Origin: Stieleria mannarensis
GTDB taxonomy: Bacteria > Planctomycetota > Planctomycetia > Pirellulales > Pirellulaceae
DNA length: 64,000 nucleotides
Assembly: GCF_014154935.1 (NCBI RefSeq)
Contig: NZ_JACEHH010000005.1
Coordinates: 186,001 to 250,000 of the forward strand
Direction: 5' to 3'
Made by a program: the position numbers and the translations under genes. Shown here one piece after another: positions 43,699 through 53,035 of the stretch. The notes under the pieces are model-generated. The model saw nothing but the letters and a program-made list of their open reading frames with translations, made no database searches and had not been told where the DNA came from. Each line of letters begins with the position of its first letter. Position 1 is the stretch's first letter.

Positions 43699-44685
43699 TC
43701 AGCCCTCGTCCAGTTCGGGCAGCACCGATTCAAGGGCCTCAAGCATTTCGCGCATCGTTTGGAATCGCTCGTGCGGTTTTTTTCGCAGCGCCCGCATGAC
43801 GACTTCGTCGGCCGCCTTGGGAATGTTTCGCTCCGGCGCCTTTTCACTCGGCGGTGGCACTTCGCCGGAGATGATGTTGCGAAAGGTTTGATCGATGTTG
43901 GCACCGCGGAACGGTTCGCGGATCGCCAGCAATTCGTACATGCAAACACCGACGTTGAAGATGTCGCTGCGTTCGTCGATGCTGCGTGTGCCCTGGATTT
44001 GTTCCGGCGACATGTACAAGGGCGTCCCGGGGCGTTGTCCACCGCCGGTCAACGTCAGCAATTGCTGTTCGTCTTCTTCCTTTTTCAGCTTGGACGCGTC
44101 GTAACGTGTCACGGTCTGGTCATCCATCGACCCCCAGACTTTGGCGGTTCCCCAATCCAGCAAGTAGACTTCGCCGAAATTTCCCAGCCAGATGTTTTCC
44201 GGTTTGACGTCGCGGTGAATCACCCCGCGTGCGTGGGCGTAGGACAGCGCCAGGCAGGCATCGGCCAGTGCCGAGATCCGCCGCTGCTGGGGGTAACGTT
44301 TGGAAATTTCTTCGTCGCCGCGGGCGATCTGTTTCAGGATCTCGAACAGGTTGATCCCGGAAATCAATTTCATGGTGAAATAGATGCCGTGCACCAAGTC
44401 ATTGCCGATTTCGTAGACCGGGATTGTGTTGGGGTGTTGTAGCTGGGCGGTGACCCGGGCCTCTCGCAGCAGCCGCCGTTTTTCGTTGGGGACGTTGCGG
44501 TGATCGGCGTGCAGCATCTTGATCGCGACGGTGCGGCCGGTGACGGGGTCAAAAGCGGCGTGCAGCACGCCGTTTCCGCCGCGGGCGATTTCTCGCATCC
44601 CCGAATAGCGGCGGATTCCCGAGGGCAGTTTGCGTGGAAGATCGGGGTCGGTTCCGGACAGGATGATGGTCGGTTCGTTCTGCAT
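43699..44685 (-). CDS. Soluble Hanks-type Ser/Thr protein kinase
   Basis: ATG 44685 is preferred over TTG 44697, because GGCGAG lies just before it. The ~328-aa product has a glycine-rich loop (IARGGNGVLHAAFD), Lys in VAIKMLHAD, Glu in LLREARVTAQL, catalytic loop HRDVKPENI, the metal-binding position as LDWGTAKVWG (DWG rather than DFG), and APE-equivalent TPLYMSPEQIQG. No membrane segment or extra sensor domain is present. Two internal stretches (EEISKRYPQQRR, KLKKEEDEQQLL) extend loops. It likely phosphorylates proteins; targets are unknown. Confidence 0.93.
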   Translation of the reverse strand: MQNEPTIILSGTDPDLPRKLPSGIRRYSGMREIARGGNGVLHAAFDPVTGRTVAIKMLHADHRNVPNEKRRLLREARVTAQLQHPNTIPVYEIGNDLVHGIYFTMKLISGINLFEILKQIARGDEEISKRYPQQRRISALADACLALSYAHARGVIHRDVKPENIWLGNFGEVYLLDWGTAKVWGSMDDQTVTRYDASKLKKEEDEQQLLTLTGGGQRPGTPLYMSPEQIQGTRSIDERSDIFNVGVCMYELLAIREPFRGANIDQTFRNIISGEVPPPSEKAPERNIPKAADEVVMRALRKKPHERFQTMREMLEALESVLPELDEG

Positions 44686-44754
44686 CACGCTCGCCAAAGA
44701 AGAAAATGGACGTCACCATTCTAGCGCACCCGCAGGGTCTCGGTTAGCCCAGCA

Positions 44755-46785
44755 TCACTTCGACGCTCTGGCTCGCGGTCCGAGCCGTCCGAACATGCGA
44801 TCCAGTTCGTCACGGCTGAAAAACAGCGCGGTCGGGCGGCCGTGGGGACAGTGATGGGTGTCGTTGTACAGGTCACGCTGTTCCAGCAAGGCCTGGATCT
44901 CCTCCGGTCGCAACGGATCACCGGCTTTGACGGCCGCTTTGCAGGCGATGGTCGACAGCAAATGGTTCAGCAATTCGATCGGTTCGGGTTTCTCACCCCC
45001 ACCGAGCACCGATTCCATCAACGTTCGCAACATGTCCGCCGGCGGAGTATTTTTCAGCATCGCCGGGTAGGAGCGGATGACCAGCGTGTCGCCGCCGAAT
45101 TCTTCCACCTCCATGCCGATTTGTGCCAAGGTGTCTCGGTGGTCCAGCACGGCGGTTCGTTCGGCCGGTGTCATCGAAACGGGCTCGGGGACCAGCAGGC
45201 CCTGCGATTCGAGTGTTTGCCCGCTTTCGAGCACCTTGGTCTTCACCCGCTCGTACAAAACGCGTTCGTGCAGGGCGTGCTGGTCGATGACCACCATGCC
45301 TTTTTCGTCTTGCGTGACCAGGTAACGGTTGTGGACTTGAAACCCCAGGTGGCAGACGCTGGGGTGGTCGATACCGTCCGCTGCGGCATCGGCGGCGGGT
45401 TGTTGCGGACCGTCCCAGGGGGCGATGTGGTCAGAGTCCGACGATCGACCGGGCTCCGTTTGATCGGCGGCGTCGGGCAGAGTCGATGGCGTGGGGCCGC
45501 CGGGGAAGGGTTGAAAACTGGGTACCGAACCGAACGAAGGGAGCGCACGGGTCGCCGTGCTGGGAGCGGATGCCGGCGCCCCCGCACCGGCCGTGGGGCC
45601 ACCGGCGGCCGGCGAAACGAACACATCCGAAGGGCTGTTTCCGGTCCGCGCCCACTCGATCACCGATTGTCGATGTGCCTGTTCGGCTCGAACCGGCATC
45701 CCCAATTCGCTGCTGGGCCTGGGCGTCAGATCCGCCTCTTCGGCCGCCGGTGCCGGGCCGACCCGCTGCGTCATGTCGGTGGTCAAAAAATGATGCCGCA
45801 GCGTCTGCAGCAATCGGCTGTAAACACGCCCACCGTCGGTGAACCGGACTTCCAGCTTGGTCGGGTGGACATTGACGTCGATCAACTCCGGCGGCATCGA
45901 CATCCGCAAAAAACTGACGGGGTGTCGGCCGACCATCAGCAATCCCCGATAGGCTTCACCGAGCGCGTGCTGGAGTGATCGGTCGCGAATGTGCCGGCCG
46001 TTAAGAAACAGATACTGCATCCGCGAATTGCCCCGGCTGACCGACGGATCACAGACGTAGCCCTGGACGCGGATTTGTGCATCGTCACTGTTGATCGGGA
46101 TCAACGAATCGGCAATTTCGCCACCAAAGAACGCCGCGATCCGATCGCTCCACCGCTCGGTGACCGGCAGGTCGTACAGCGGTTTGTCGTTGTTGTTGAG
46201 CACAAAGTGGACGTGCGAATTGGCCAGTGCGATCCGCGTGAAGGCTTCGACGATGTGCCCTTTTTCAGTCTGCGCCGTTTTTAAGAACCGATGGCGGACC
46301 GGGGTGTTGAAGAACAGGTTGCGGACTTCCATCACCGTTCCGACCGGGCAGCCACAGGGCTGGGGCGGATCGATCACTCCGCCACGGACCTGGATTTCAT
46401 TGCCCGCCGTCTCACCTTCGGTGCGGCTGCGGATCGTCAACTGCGACACGCTGCCGATCGACGCGAGTGCTTCGCCGCGGAACCCCAGCGTGCGGACGTG
46501 AAACAAAGCTTCGTCGGTCGGCAGCTTGCTGGTCGCGTGGCTGGCCAGCGCCAGCGGCAGCTGGTCGGCCGACATCCCGCAACCGTTGTCGCTGATGCGG
46601 ATCATTTCGGTCCCGCCGCCGGTGATCGACACCTCGATCCGAGTCGCCCCGGCGTCGACACTGTTTTCCAGCAGTTCTTTGACCACCGAAGCCGGCCGTT
46701 CGATCACCTCGCCGGCGGCGATTTGGTTGATCAAATTGGGGGGCAGCTGGCGAATCGTCGGCAATGGTTTCACGGTGGCATCCAT
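44755..46785 (-). CDS. mutL: DNA mismatch repair protein MutL
   Basis: ATG 46785 (MDATVKPLP) is chosen; the frame reaches 46821. The 676-aa protein has the GHKL ATPase domain (INQIAAGEVIERPASVVKEL, SDNGCGMSADQL, TLGFRGEALASIGSVS), a Pro/Ala-rich linker (about 340-455) and the C-terminal dimerisation domain with the endonuclease motif DQHALHERVLYE (~501-512), ACKAAVKAG and CPHGRPTALF. This set marks the nicking MutL type found outside the Dam-dependent group. MutS is not adjacent. Confidence 0.96.
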   Translation of the reverse strand: MDATVKPLPTIRQLPPNLINQIAAGEVIERPASVVKELLENSVDAGATRIEVSITGGGTEMIRISDNGCGMSADQLPLALASHATSKLPTDEALFHVRTLGFRGEALASIGSVSQLTIRSRTEGETAGNEIQVRGGVIDPPQPCGCPVGTVMEVRNLFFNTPVRHRFLKTAQTEKGHIVEAFTRIALANSHVHFVLNNNDKPLYDLPVTERWSDRIAAFFGGEIADSLIPINSDDAQIRVQGYVCDPSVSRGNSRMQYLFLNGRHIRDRSLQHALGEAYRGLLMVGRHPVSFLRMSMPPELIDVNVHPTKLEVRFTDGGRVYSRLLQTLRHHFLTTDMTQRVGPAPAAEEADLTPRPSSELGMPVRAEQAHRQSVIEWARTGNSPSDVFVSPAAGGPTAGAGAPASAPSTATRALPSFGSVPSFQPFPGGPTPSTLPDAADQTEPGRSSDSDHIAPWDGPQQPAADAAADGIDHPSVCHLGFQVHNRYLVTQDEKGMVVIDQHALHERVLYERVKTKVLESGQTLESQGLLVPEPVSMTPAERTAVLDHRDTLAQIGMEVEEFGGDTLVIRSYPAMLKNTPPADMLRTLMESVLGGGEKPEPIELLNHLLSTIACKAAVKAGDPLRPEEIQALLEQRDLYNDTHHCPHGRPTALFFSRDELDRMFGRLGPRARASK

Positions 46786-47048
46786 ACCACGCAATTTACC
46801 GCCGTCGGCGCGATCAACCAACCGGCGAAACGGGCGTCGAGCAAAAGAATGGTCCGGTCGACTGCTAGCAACCCGCGGATCAAACTGTCATCGATGGCCT
46901 GTCAATCGGCAGCGGGTTCAAACAGCGGGAAGTGGAGGCAGAATGATACGGGGCCGAATGGTGGCTGGGGACGGCGTCTTGCAGTGCCCCTGCCCCCGCA
47001 GTGCCCCTGCCCCCATCGTTTTGTTACGTTCCTCCACTTTGCCACCCA

Positions 47049-47777
47049 TCATTCAAAGCTGAACGTCAATTGAACGCTGGCCGAAAGCGATTGTTCGCCG
47101 GTTTGAATCGGCACCGCCGAACGGGCTTCGGCCATCGCCATCATCCGCACCGGAGCGGGCTGACCGCCGCCGGAATGGTCTCGGATCTCGACGATCCGGC
47201 CGAGCGTGACGCCCGCTTCCTTGGCCATCAAGCCGGCTTTTCGCTTGGCATCGCGAATCGCCTTGTTGCGGGCTTCGTCCATCAGCGTTTCGGTCTTGGA
47301 AATCGAGAAACGGATCCCGTTGATTTGATTCGCGCCGGCCGAAACGACTTGGTCCAGCACCTCGCCGAGTCTTTCGATTTCTCGCACGCGGACGTGAACC
47401 TGGTTGGACACTCGGTAACCGTCGATCTTGGGCGGCTGGCCATCGGGGTTCCGCGAACGTTGGTATCGGGGCGAGACGCTGAAGCTGCTGGTTTGGATGT
47501 CTTTCTCGCTGATGCCCTGCTGTTTAATGCGATCTAACAGACGCCTCATTTGAGAATTGTTGGCCTGCACCGCCGCTTTGGCGCTGTCTTCTTCCACCAC
47601 GATGCCAATGTTGATCTCGGCCGTATCGGGCACACCGCTGGCTTCTCCGCTGCCGTTGACGACGATCACGCGTCGCTGGCCGCCGGACACCGCGTCGGGC
47701 TGCTGAGCAAACGTGACTGTGGGCAGGAGTAATAAGCCGGCGGCAACGGTCGCGAGAAAGGTTAAACGTGTGTTCAT
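47049..47777 (-). CDS. Exported SIMPL-domain (DUF541) protein
   Basis: The 242-aa protein starts with a signal peptide (RLTFLATVAAGLLLLPTVTFA, cleavage before QQPD). The SIMPL/DUF541 domain shows VVNGSGEASGVPDTAEINIG, GISEKDIQTSSFSVSPRY, GYRVSNQVHVRVREIERLG, GANQINGIRFSISK and a C-terminal VQLTFSFE. Family members form oligomeric periplasmic or outer-membrane assemblies of unclear function. It is a single-gene unit. Confidence 0.9.
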   Translation of the reverse strand: MNTRLTFLATVAAGLLLLPTVTFAQQPDAVSGGQRRVIVVNGSGEASGVPDTAEINIGIVVEEDSAKAAVQANNSQMRRLLDRIKQQGISEKDIQTSSFSVSPRYQRSRNPDGQPPKIDGYRVSNQVHVRVREIERLGEVLDQVVSAGANQINGIRFSISKTETLMDEARNKAIRDAKRKAGLMAKEAGVTLGRIVEIRDHSGGGQPAPVRMMAMAEARSAVPIQTGEQSLSASVQLTFSFE

Positions 47778-48133
47778 AAATCAATCTCCAAATCGTCTCC
47801 GGTGTCTGACGATTCACCGGTGGTGTGTTCGGTCCGTATCGGATGTTTCAAAATCACACTACCGGGGCTAAAAATCAAGGTCAAACGATGCGAGGAGGCT
47901 CCGCGGGGCGCATCGAGCCCCGTCTTTGGGAAGCGGATATAATCGCCTGCGTCAATAGGGCGTGGCGGCGGGGGCCAGCGTTCGTCAGAGCGAATCGCGG
48001 TCCGCAGTTTTGCGATGGCAGCGACAATGACACTTGGTTTCGCCCTCCCATCATTTTGTTCAATCGCGAGGCTTACGGGATGCACACCACTCAGCGTTTC
48101 CTTTGTTGTTGCAACTACGGGGTGATTGCCCCC
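47778..48133. other. Intergenic region between divergent SIMPL and EF-hand genes
   Basis: This 356-base gap should hold promoters for both flanking genes. A frame is open through part of it on the plus strand, but its sequence has no protein-like character. No repeat or terminator was recognised. Confidence 0.5.
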
Positions 48134-49258
48134 ATGAAAATGCTCGTCTTGTGTCTCGCCGGGTTCATCGTCACGCCATCACTTCTTGGCCAAGATGACA
48201 GCTCCCAATCCGAGTCCGTTGATCCGCTGACCATCACGCTGCTGGAAATGGATTTGACCGCGACGGCCAAACTGTTCGCTCGACATGACTTGGATGATGA
48301 CGGGACACTCAGCAAGTCCGAATTCGAGCGACTCGACTGGACCGGTGAAACGATCCGGCCATTTGATCTCAACCGTAGCGGTGACCTGCAGCAAGTCGAA
48401 GTCACCCTCAAACTCGCCGCCGAACGTGAGCGGGCGGGGATCGTGCAGATGGACTCGATTTTGGCAGACCGATACACCAAACGTTACGACAGCAACCGAG
48501 ACGGCAAGCTGCAACTTCGCGAGTTGGAGGACAACATGTTTTCCGACCAGATCGACAGCTACGATCGCAATTCTGACGACGAACTGTCGCCCGATGAATT
48601 GATTCGCGGCCTGGCGTTTGAACGCAAGTTCCGCGACGAACTCGGCGTCAAAGGCTGTGACCAGGGTGGAGCGATGGGGCTGATCAACCAGGGCGATGCC
48701 GACGGCAATCGCCAGTTGTCCGGGGACGAACTCAAGGCGGTGGGTTTGGATTCGGCCACGATGAAGTTTGATCGCAACAATGACGAGACGCTGTCGGTGT
48801 CGGAGCTTGCCGAATACTTGGCCGATCGTCGCATGCGAATGGGGCTGACACCGTCAGACCAATTGCTCGCCCGCAACGTGATTCGGCGGAGCGACCCGGA
48901 CGGGGACGGATTGGTGCCGGCGAACCTGTTTCGACAAGGAGACAGCGATCTCGACCTCGGCAGCCCGGACGAAAACGGCGACGGAAGTCTATCGCTATTG
49001 GAAATGGAAACCTACTTGGCCAAACAGCGCAAACGCCTGGGGTTCGATGACGAAGCGGCCAAGCGGGCCTCGATCCTGATCGCAAGAAACGATTCCGACG
49101 GCGACCGCAAACTTTCCAAGGCAGAACTGGTTGCCAGCGGCGCTGATCGGGACAGCCCGCTGTCACCGCAAAAGCTGTCCCTGATCGACCAAGACAACGA
49201 CGCCGCGATCGACATGCAGGAACTGGCGCGTTTCATCCAGAAAACCAGACGACCGTAA
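48134..49258 (+). CDS. Secreted protein made of about ten EF-hand motifs
   Basis: I chose ATG 48134 (MKMLVLCLAGFIVTPSLLGQ), which begins a signal peptide; the open frame back to 47825 looks non-coding. The ~374-aa product is a string of calcium-binding loops: DLDDDGTLSKSE, DLNRSGDLQQVE, DSNRDGKLQLRE, DRNSDDELSPDE, DADGNRQLSGDE, DRNNDETLSVSE, DPDGDG, DENGDGSLSLLE, DSDGDRKLSKAE, DQDNDAAIDMQE. Several loops keep the D-x-D/N-x-D-G pattern, others are imperfect. Such proteins are typical of planctomycete exoproteomes, perhaps as calcium buffers or structural proteins. Confidence 0.85.
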   Translation: MKMLVLCLAGFIVTPSLLGQDDSSQSESVDPLTITLLEMDLTATAKLFARHDLDDDGTLSKSEFERLDWTGETIRPFDLNRSGDLQQVEVTLKLAAERERAGIVQMDSILADRYTKRYDSNRDGKLQLRELEDNMFSDQIDSYDRNSDDELSPDELIRGLAFERKFRDELGVKGCDQGGAMGLINQGDADGNRQLSGDELKAVGLDSATMKFDRNNDETLSVSELAEYLADRRMRMGLTPSDQLLARNVIRRSDPDGDGLVPANLFRQGDSDLDLGSPDENGDGSLSLLEMETYLAKQRKRLGFDDEAAKRASILIARNDSDGDRKLSKAELVASGADRDSPLSPQKLSLIDQDNDAAIDMQELARFIQKTRRP

Positions 49259-49292
49259 AGACGGCAGGGGGCCGCGACTAAGAACGGGCCGC

Positions 49293-50183
49293 TCAAACCG
49301 GCGGCCAATACTGGGCGATCTTGTTTCGCAGGAAATCGGCACTGCGGCGCAGTTGGTCGATCCCCTCCACACCGTCTTCGATACTGATCCAACTGTCGAA
49401 ACCCTTGCCGGCCAACTCGCCGAAGATCGCGTCGTAATCATTCAATCCCTTGCCGATTTCTCCGTGGCGGAGACGTTTCGCGTAGCCGACCGCCCCGCCT
49501 TCTTCGCGGCGCAAATCTTCCAACGTCCCCTCGATCAAGTAGCGGTCACTGGCGTGCATGGTGACGACACGATCCGAAACGCGTTTGAGCAGTTCGATCG
49601 GATCGTCGCCGGCAAGGAACGCGTTGCTGGGATCGTAATTGACTCCGAAATTGGGATGATCGATCGCCGCGACCAGATCACAGAACACGTCCATCGCCTG
49701 GGCGAACTCGGGGTATTCCCAAAAGTCGTCCTTGTAGTGATTCTCCAGGATCAAGGTGACCCCGTGCTGTTGTGCGAAGGGCAGACAGGCACGGATGCTG
49801 TCCGCGGCAAGCCGAACACCCTGGTCGCGAGTCAACTCGGGTCGCCGCTGTCCGCTGAGCACGCGACAGTAACTTCCGCCCAGTGTGTGGGTCATCTCGA
49901 TCCAGCGCTTCTGTTTCGCGATCTCGGCGTCACGAAAATCGGCATCGGGGTGCGTGAAGTCGGGGGAGCAACACAGCATCGGGATGGTCAGCCCTAAATC
50001 TTCGACCTGGGTTCGCAGCAGGGACCAATTGGCGGGATCGTCCAACTCCAAAAACCCGGCGTAAAACTCCAAGCCGTCGATGTCCAATGTGGTTGCCAGC
50101 TGGAACCACTCGGCCAGCTTCATCGAACCGTCTTTGCAGAGCGCCTGCATGTAGGCTTTGGGAAATGCGGCTAGTTTTGGCAT
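49293..50183 (-). CDS. Sugar-phosphate isomerase/epimerase (xylose-isomerase-like TIM barrel)
   Basis: ATG 50183 (MPKLAAFPKAYMQALCKDG) is the natural start. The 296-aa TIM-barrel protein shows the metal-binding series expected for this superfamily: DGLEFYAGFLEL, LILENHYKDDFWEYPEF, FGVNYDPSNAFLAG, VVTMHASDRY and SWISIEDGVEG. It follows the alcohol dehydrogenase gene by only 8 bases and probably acts on the same sugar. The aldolase-like gene further upstream supports a small carbohydrate pathway. The substrate is unknown. Confidence 0.82.
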   Translation of the reverse strand: MPKLAAFPKAYMQALCKDGSMKLAEWFQLATTLDIDGLEFYAGFLELDDPANWSLLRTQVEDLGLTIPMLCCSPDFTHPDADFRDAEIAKQKRWIEMTHTLGGSYCRVLSGQRRPELTRDQGVRLAADSIRACLPFAQQHGVTLILENHYKDDFWEYPEFAQAMDVFCDLVAAIDHPNFGVNYDPSNAFLAGDDPIELLKRVSDRVVTMHASDRYLIEGTLEDLRREEGGAVGYAKRLRHGEIGKGLNDYDAIFGELAGKGFDSWISIEDGVEGIDQLRRSADFLRNKIAQYWPPV

Positions 50184-50191
50184 CAACGACC

Positions 50192-51220
50192 TCAACTGGG
50201 TTGCAAAACAGATTTGACGACTTCGCCCTGGTGCATTTTTTCGAACGCCTCGTGCCATTGATCGATCGGCCAGACGCCACCGATGATCGGCTGGACGTTC
50301 AATTGACCGCTCGTTAACAGAGCGAGTACACGTTCCCAGATCGGCCAGTTGTGGCTGAAACTGCCTTGCAGCGTGACGTTCTTTTGCACCAGGGGGTCCA
50401 GATTAAATCCGAGCGGTTGCGGCCCCCAGCCGACCTTGCTGATCCAGCCGGCCGGTCGAACGACATCGATCGCGATCTTTAACGTCGCGCTGGCCCCGGC
50501 CGCATCGATGACGCCGTCACATCCCAATCCGTCGCGGCGGCGGGCCCACTCGCTCGCGTCGCCGACGATGCCTTCACACCCATAATGCTTCTGAGCGATC
50601 TCCAGCCGTCGTCGATCCGATTCCAAACCGACCAAGGCGACTTCGGCACCACACAGACGAGCCATCGCGGCACACAGGATGCCGATCGTGCCCGGCCCCA
50701 GCACGACCACGCGGTCGCCCGGCTCGATCCGCGCGTTGCGAACCACCGCGTTGTAGGCCACGCAACACGGTTCGGTCAGACAGGCGTGTTCAAACGGCAA
50801 CGCATCGGGAACGGAGTGCAGGATGCGAGCCGGAACGCGAACATACTTCGTCATCGCCCCGTCGACACCGTATCCGAACCCTTTGCGTGACGGATCCAAA
50901 TTGTAAAGCCCGCGGCGTGTCATCGGGTTTTGTTGGTCGATGATCGCGGCCGTTTCGCTGACGACCCGATCGCCTTCTTTCCAACCTTGGACCGCAGACC
51001 CGAGTTCGGCGATGTGGCCGCCGAATTCATGGCCCAAGACGACGGGATAATTGACCGGCCAGGAATGATTCGCAGTCCATTGGTGCAGATCGCTGCCGCA
51101 GACGCCGACGTTGGCGACTTCCAACAACACATCCTCCGGTCCGATCGACGGCCGGTCGATCTCCCTGAGTTCGACCGATTCCGGTTCGGGGGCAAAATTG
51201 ACGACGGCGGCTGATTTCAT
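50192..51220 (-). CDS. Zinc-dependent medium-chain alcohol/sorbitol-type dehydrogenase
   Basis: ATG 51220 (MKSAAVVNF) is chosen. The 342-aa protein has the MDR zinc-site motif GVCGSDLHQW and GHEFGGHIAELG, a conserved Glu after LTEPCCVAYNAV, and the NAD-binding GPGTIGILCAAMA. The four-Cys structural zinc loop is missing, as in sorbitol/threonine-dehydrogenase-like members without that site. It probably oxidises a sugar alcohol or sugar acid. It is the middle gene of a minus-strand trio with the HPS-like and TIM-barrel genes. Confidence 0.86.
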   Translation of the reverse strand: MKSAAVVNFAPEPESVELREIDRPSIGPEDVLLEVANVGVCGSDLHQWTANHSWPVNYPVVLGHEFGGHIAELGSAVQGWKEGDRVVSETAAIIDQQNPMTRRGLYNLDPSRKGFGYGVDGAMTKYVRVPARILHSVPDALPFEHACLTEPCCVAYNAVVRNARIEPGDRVVVLGPGTIGILCAAMARLCGAEVALVGLESDRRRLEIAQKHYGCEGIVGDASEWARRRDGLGCDGVIDAAGASATLKIAIDVVRPAGWISKVGWGPQPLGFNLDPLVQKNVTLQGSFSHNWPIWERVLALLTSGQLNVQPIIGGVWPIDQWHEAFEKMHQGEVVKSVLQPS

Positions 51221-51278
51221 CTTGGGGTCTTTTGAGGGAGCGGGAAAGCGATGACGCCGGAGTGTCCGGACCACAGGG

Positions 51279-51304
51279 ATCCACCTTCTGGCGAAGGTAG
51301 CTAC
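51279..51304. repeat. GTAGCTACG palindromic element, partial copy 2
   Basis: CCACCTTCTGGCGAAGGTAG followed by CTACG matches the right arm of the element at 25090-25165. It lies in the 108-base gap between the HPS-like and dehydrogenase genes. Confidence 0.65.
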
Positions 51305-51328
51305 GGTTGGCCGGGTCAGGCATCTGAG

Positions 51329-52021
51329 CTAGTTCACCGATTGTGCGTGGACCGCGTCGCAGATCAATTTGAGCGATCCTTCCAGATCGCCATCGGCGGT
51401 TTTGAAGGCGTCGGCGTCGATCGTCAACGGGGCCCCCAACACGACCAGCGGCGCGCCATACTTGGGACACTCGATCGCTTGTTCCAAGGAAAGTCCGCCG
51501 ACCGCCTGCACCGGGACTTTAACCGCATTGACGACCTCGCGCAGCTGATCCAGCGGACTCGGCATCCGCAACCCACGCGCGGCGATCCCACGCCGCTCGT
51601 CGTAACCGATGTGGTGGATCACGAAATCACAGCCCAGGTCCTCCAGCCACTTCGCACCGGCGACCATGTCCGCCGAGACCATGTTGTCCCCCATCACCTT
51701 GCAACCGAAGTCCGCGCCCGCTTTGACGACGCAGCGGATGGTTTCTTCGTGGGCGCGAGCCATCACAACAACGTGAGTGGCCCCCGCCTTGGCCATCATT
51801 TCGGCTTCCAGGTAGCCGCCGTCCATCGTCTTCAGGTCCGCCACGATCGGCGTCTCGGGAAAAGCCGACCGCAGCGCCCGCACACCGTGCAGCCCTTCGG
51901 CCAAGATCAACGGCGTCCCGGCCTCCAACCAGTCGACGCCGGCACGCATCGCGATCTCGGCTGTTTCGAGGGCTTCGTCGATGTTGGTCAAGTCGAGTGA
52001 AATCTGAACAAGCGGTCGCAT
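51329..52021 (-). CDS. HPS/KGPDC (orotidine-decarboxylase suprafamily) aldolase-like protein
   Basis: ATG 52021 (MRPLVQISLDL) is the start; longer frames run into a tandem repeat. The 230-aa protein has the suprafamily pattern ISLDLTNIDEALETAEIAM, GVDWLEAGTPLIL, PIVADLKTMDGG (the D-x-K-x-x-D active-site motif), VVNAVKVPVQAVGGLSLEQA and LVVLGAPLTI. Members are 3-hexulose-6-phosphate synthases or 3-keto-L-gulonate-6-phosphate decarboxylases. The downstream dehydrogenase and epimerase-like genes favour sugar-acid catabolism over formaldehyde fixation, but the sequence alone cannot decide. An unusual heptamer repeat sits at -5 to -65. Confidence 0.8.
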   Translation of the reverse strand: MRPLVQISLDLTNIDEALETAEIAMRAGVDWLEAGTPLILAEGLHGVRALRSAFPETPIVADLKTMDGGYLEAEMMAKAGATHVVVMARAHEETIRCVVKAGADFGCKVMGDNMVSADMVAGAKWLEDLGCDFVIHHIGYDERRGIAARGLRMPSPLDQLREVVNAVKVPVQAVGGLSLEQAIECPKYGAPLVVLGAPLTIDADAFKTADGDLEGSLKLICDAVHAQSVN

Positions 52022-52025
52022 GGGA

Positions 52026-52085
52026 AAGCTGGGAGCTGGGAGCTGGGAGCTGGGAGCTGGGAGCTGGGAGCTGGGAGCTGGGAGC
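52026..52085. repeat. 7-bp tandem repeat immediately upstream of the HPS-like gene
   Basis: About eight copies of GGGAGCT (CTCCCAG... on the coding strand) lie 5 to 65 bases before the ATG. The array occupies where the ribosome-binding site and probably the promoter should be. A frame runs through it on both strands, giving SSQLPAP-type repeats, but this is not likely to be coding. Confidence 0.85.
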
Positions 52086-52204
52086 GTTTGCGAAACGGGG
52101 CAGGTACTCAACACGAAATGGCCCGTTGCGAGCTTCGCGTTTTTGGTACGTGACCCCATTTCGCATGGCAATCCCCTAAGCATCAGGGGCCTCTGGCGAT
52201 CTGC

Positions 52205-52828
52205 CTACGGCAATTCCATCACTTCGACTTTGCGGATGTGAACCTTGCTGCCCGGATCATGTTGTTGGAACGCGAAGTGCCCGGATTTAAACGTCAGGTC
52301 GAAATCCAGGTACTCGTACAACTCATTGCCATCGACGGTGACCTTGATCCGCGTCATCTCGCGTCCCCGCCAGACATCGTCGCGAACCTCCAGGTCATAG
52401 GTGAACCAGGTTCCCGGTTTGACGTGTTGTTGGTAGACGTGACACATCCCATAGATCGACCCGGTGCGAATCGGGTCGGTGTGCGTGCTGTCGATTTGGG
52501 CTTCGTAGCCGTCGGTGAATCCCGGTTTGCGTGTGGTGCGAAAATAGAGGCCGGAGTTGCCGCCGTCGTTGATTTTGATTTCCGCGCGGTAGCGAAAATT
52601 CTTGTAGGGACCGGTCGTGTTGACCAGCATCGAAGGCGGTCCCGAACCGGCGATCGCACCGTCCTCGACTTTCCAAACACTTTTCTCGTTGCCGACCTTT
52701 TCCCAGCCGTCGAGTGTTTTACCGTCGAACAAGGACACCCACTTGCCGTCGTCGGCCGAAACGACCGATCCGGTCAAACAAAGTGACACGGCAACAACGC
52801 TACACATCAAACGACCCAAAATCATCAT
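52205..52828 (-). CDS. Exported DUF1080 (3-keto-disaccharide hydrolase-like) protein
   Basis: ATG 52828 (MMILGRLMCSVVAVSLCLTG) begins a signal peptide ending near VSA-DDG. The 207-aa product has the DUF1080 pattern KWVSLFDGKTLDGWEKVG, WKVEDGAIAGSG, NFRYRAEIKINDGGNSGLYF, GYEAQID and a C-terminal GHFAFQQHDPGSKVHIRKVE. The domain has a concanavalin-like fold and is expanded in planctomycetes; some members hydrolyse 3-keto-glycosides. It lies near the sugar genes but 180 bases from them, so it is probably its own unit. Confidence 0.88.
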   Translation of the reverse strand: MMILGRLMCSVVAVSLCLTGSVVSADDGKWVSLFDGKTLDGWEKVGNEKSVWKVEDGAIAGSGPPSMLVNTTGPYKNFRYRAEIKINDGGNSGLYFRTTRKPGFTDGYEAQIDSTHTDPIRTGSIYGMCHVYQQHVKPGTWFTYDLEVRDDVWRGREMTRIKVTVDGNELYEYLDFDLTFKSGHFAFQQHDPGSKVHIRKVEVMELP

Positions 52829-53035
52829 GGTGAGATCCCAAACGCGTGAATGAATCAAGGAGGAACAGGCGCCATCAACAGGCTGAATTCGTCAAACCGG
52901 TGGAATTCGACGACCAGGCGGGAGCATCACTTTAGCCGCGCCCAGTCGCGATGGCTATCATGGACCCCAGTTTATCGTCGGCATCGGACAAGCCAGAAGC
53001 CGATCCCACATTGAAACACCGAAACTAGAAATCGG

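Noticed and set aside
47825-48133. N-terminal extension of the EF-hand protein
   Set aside because: It lacks protein-like sequence, and the signal peptide begins at 48134.
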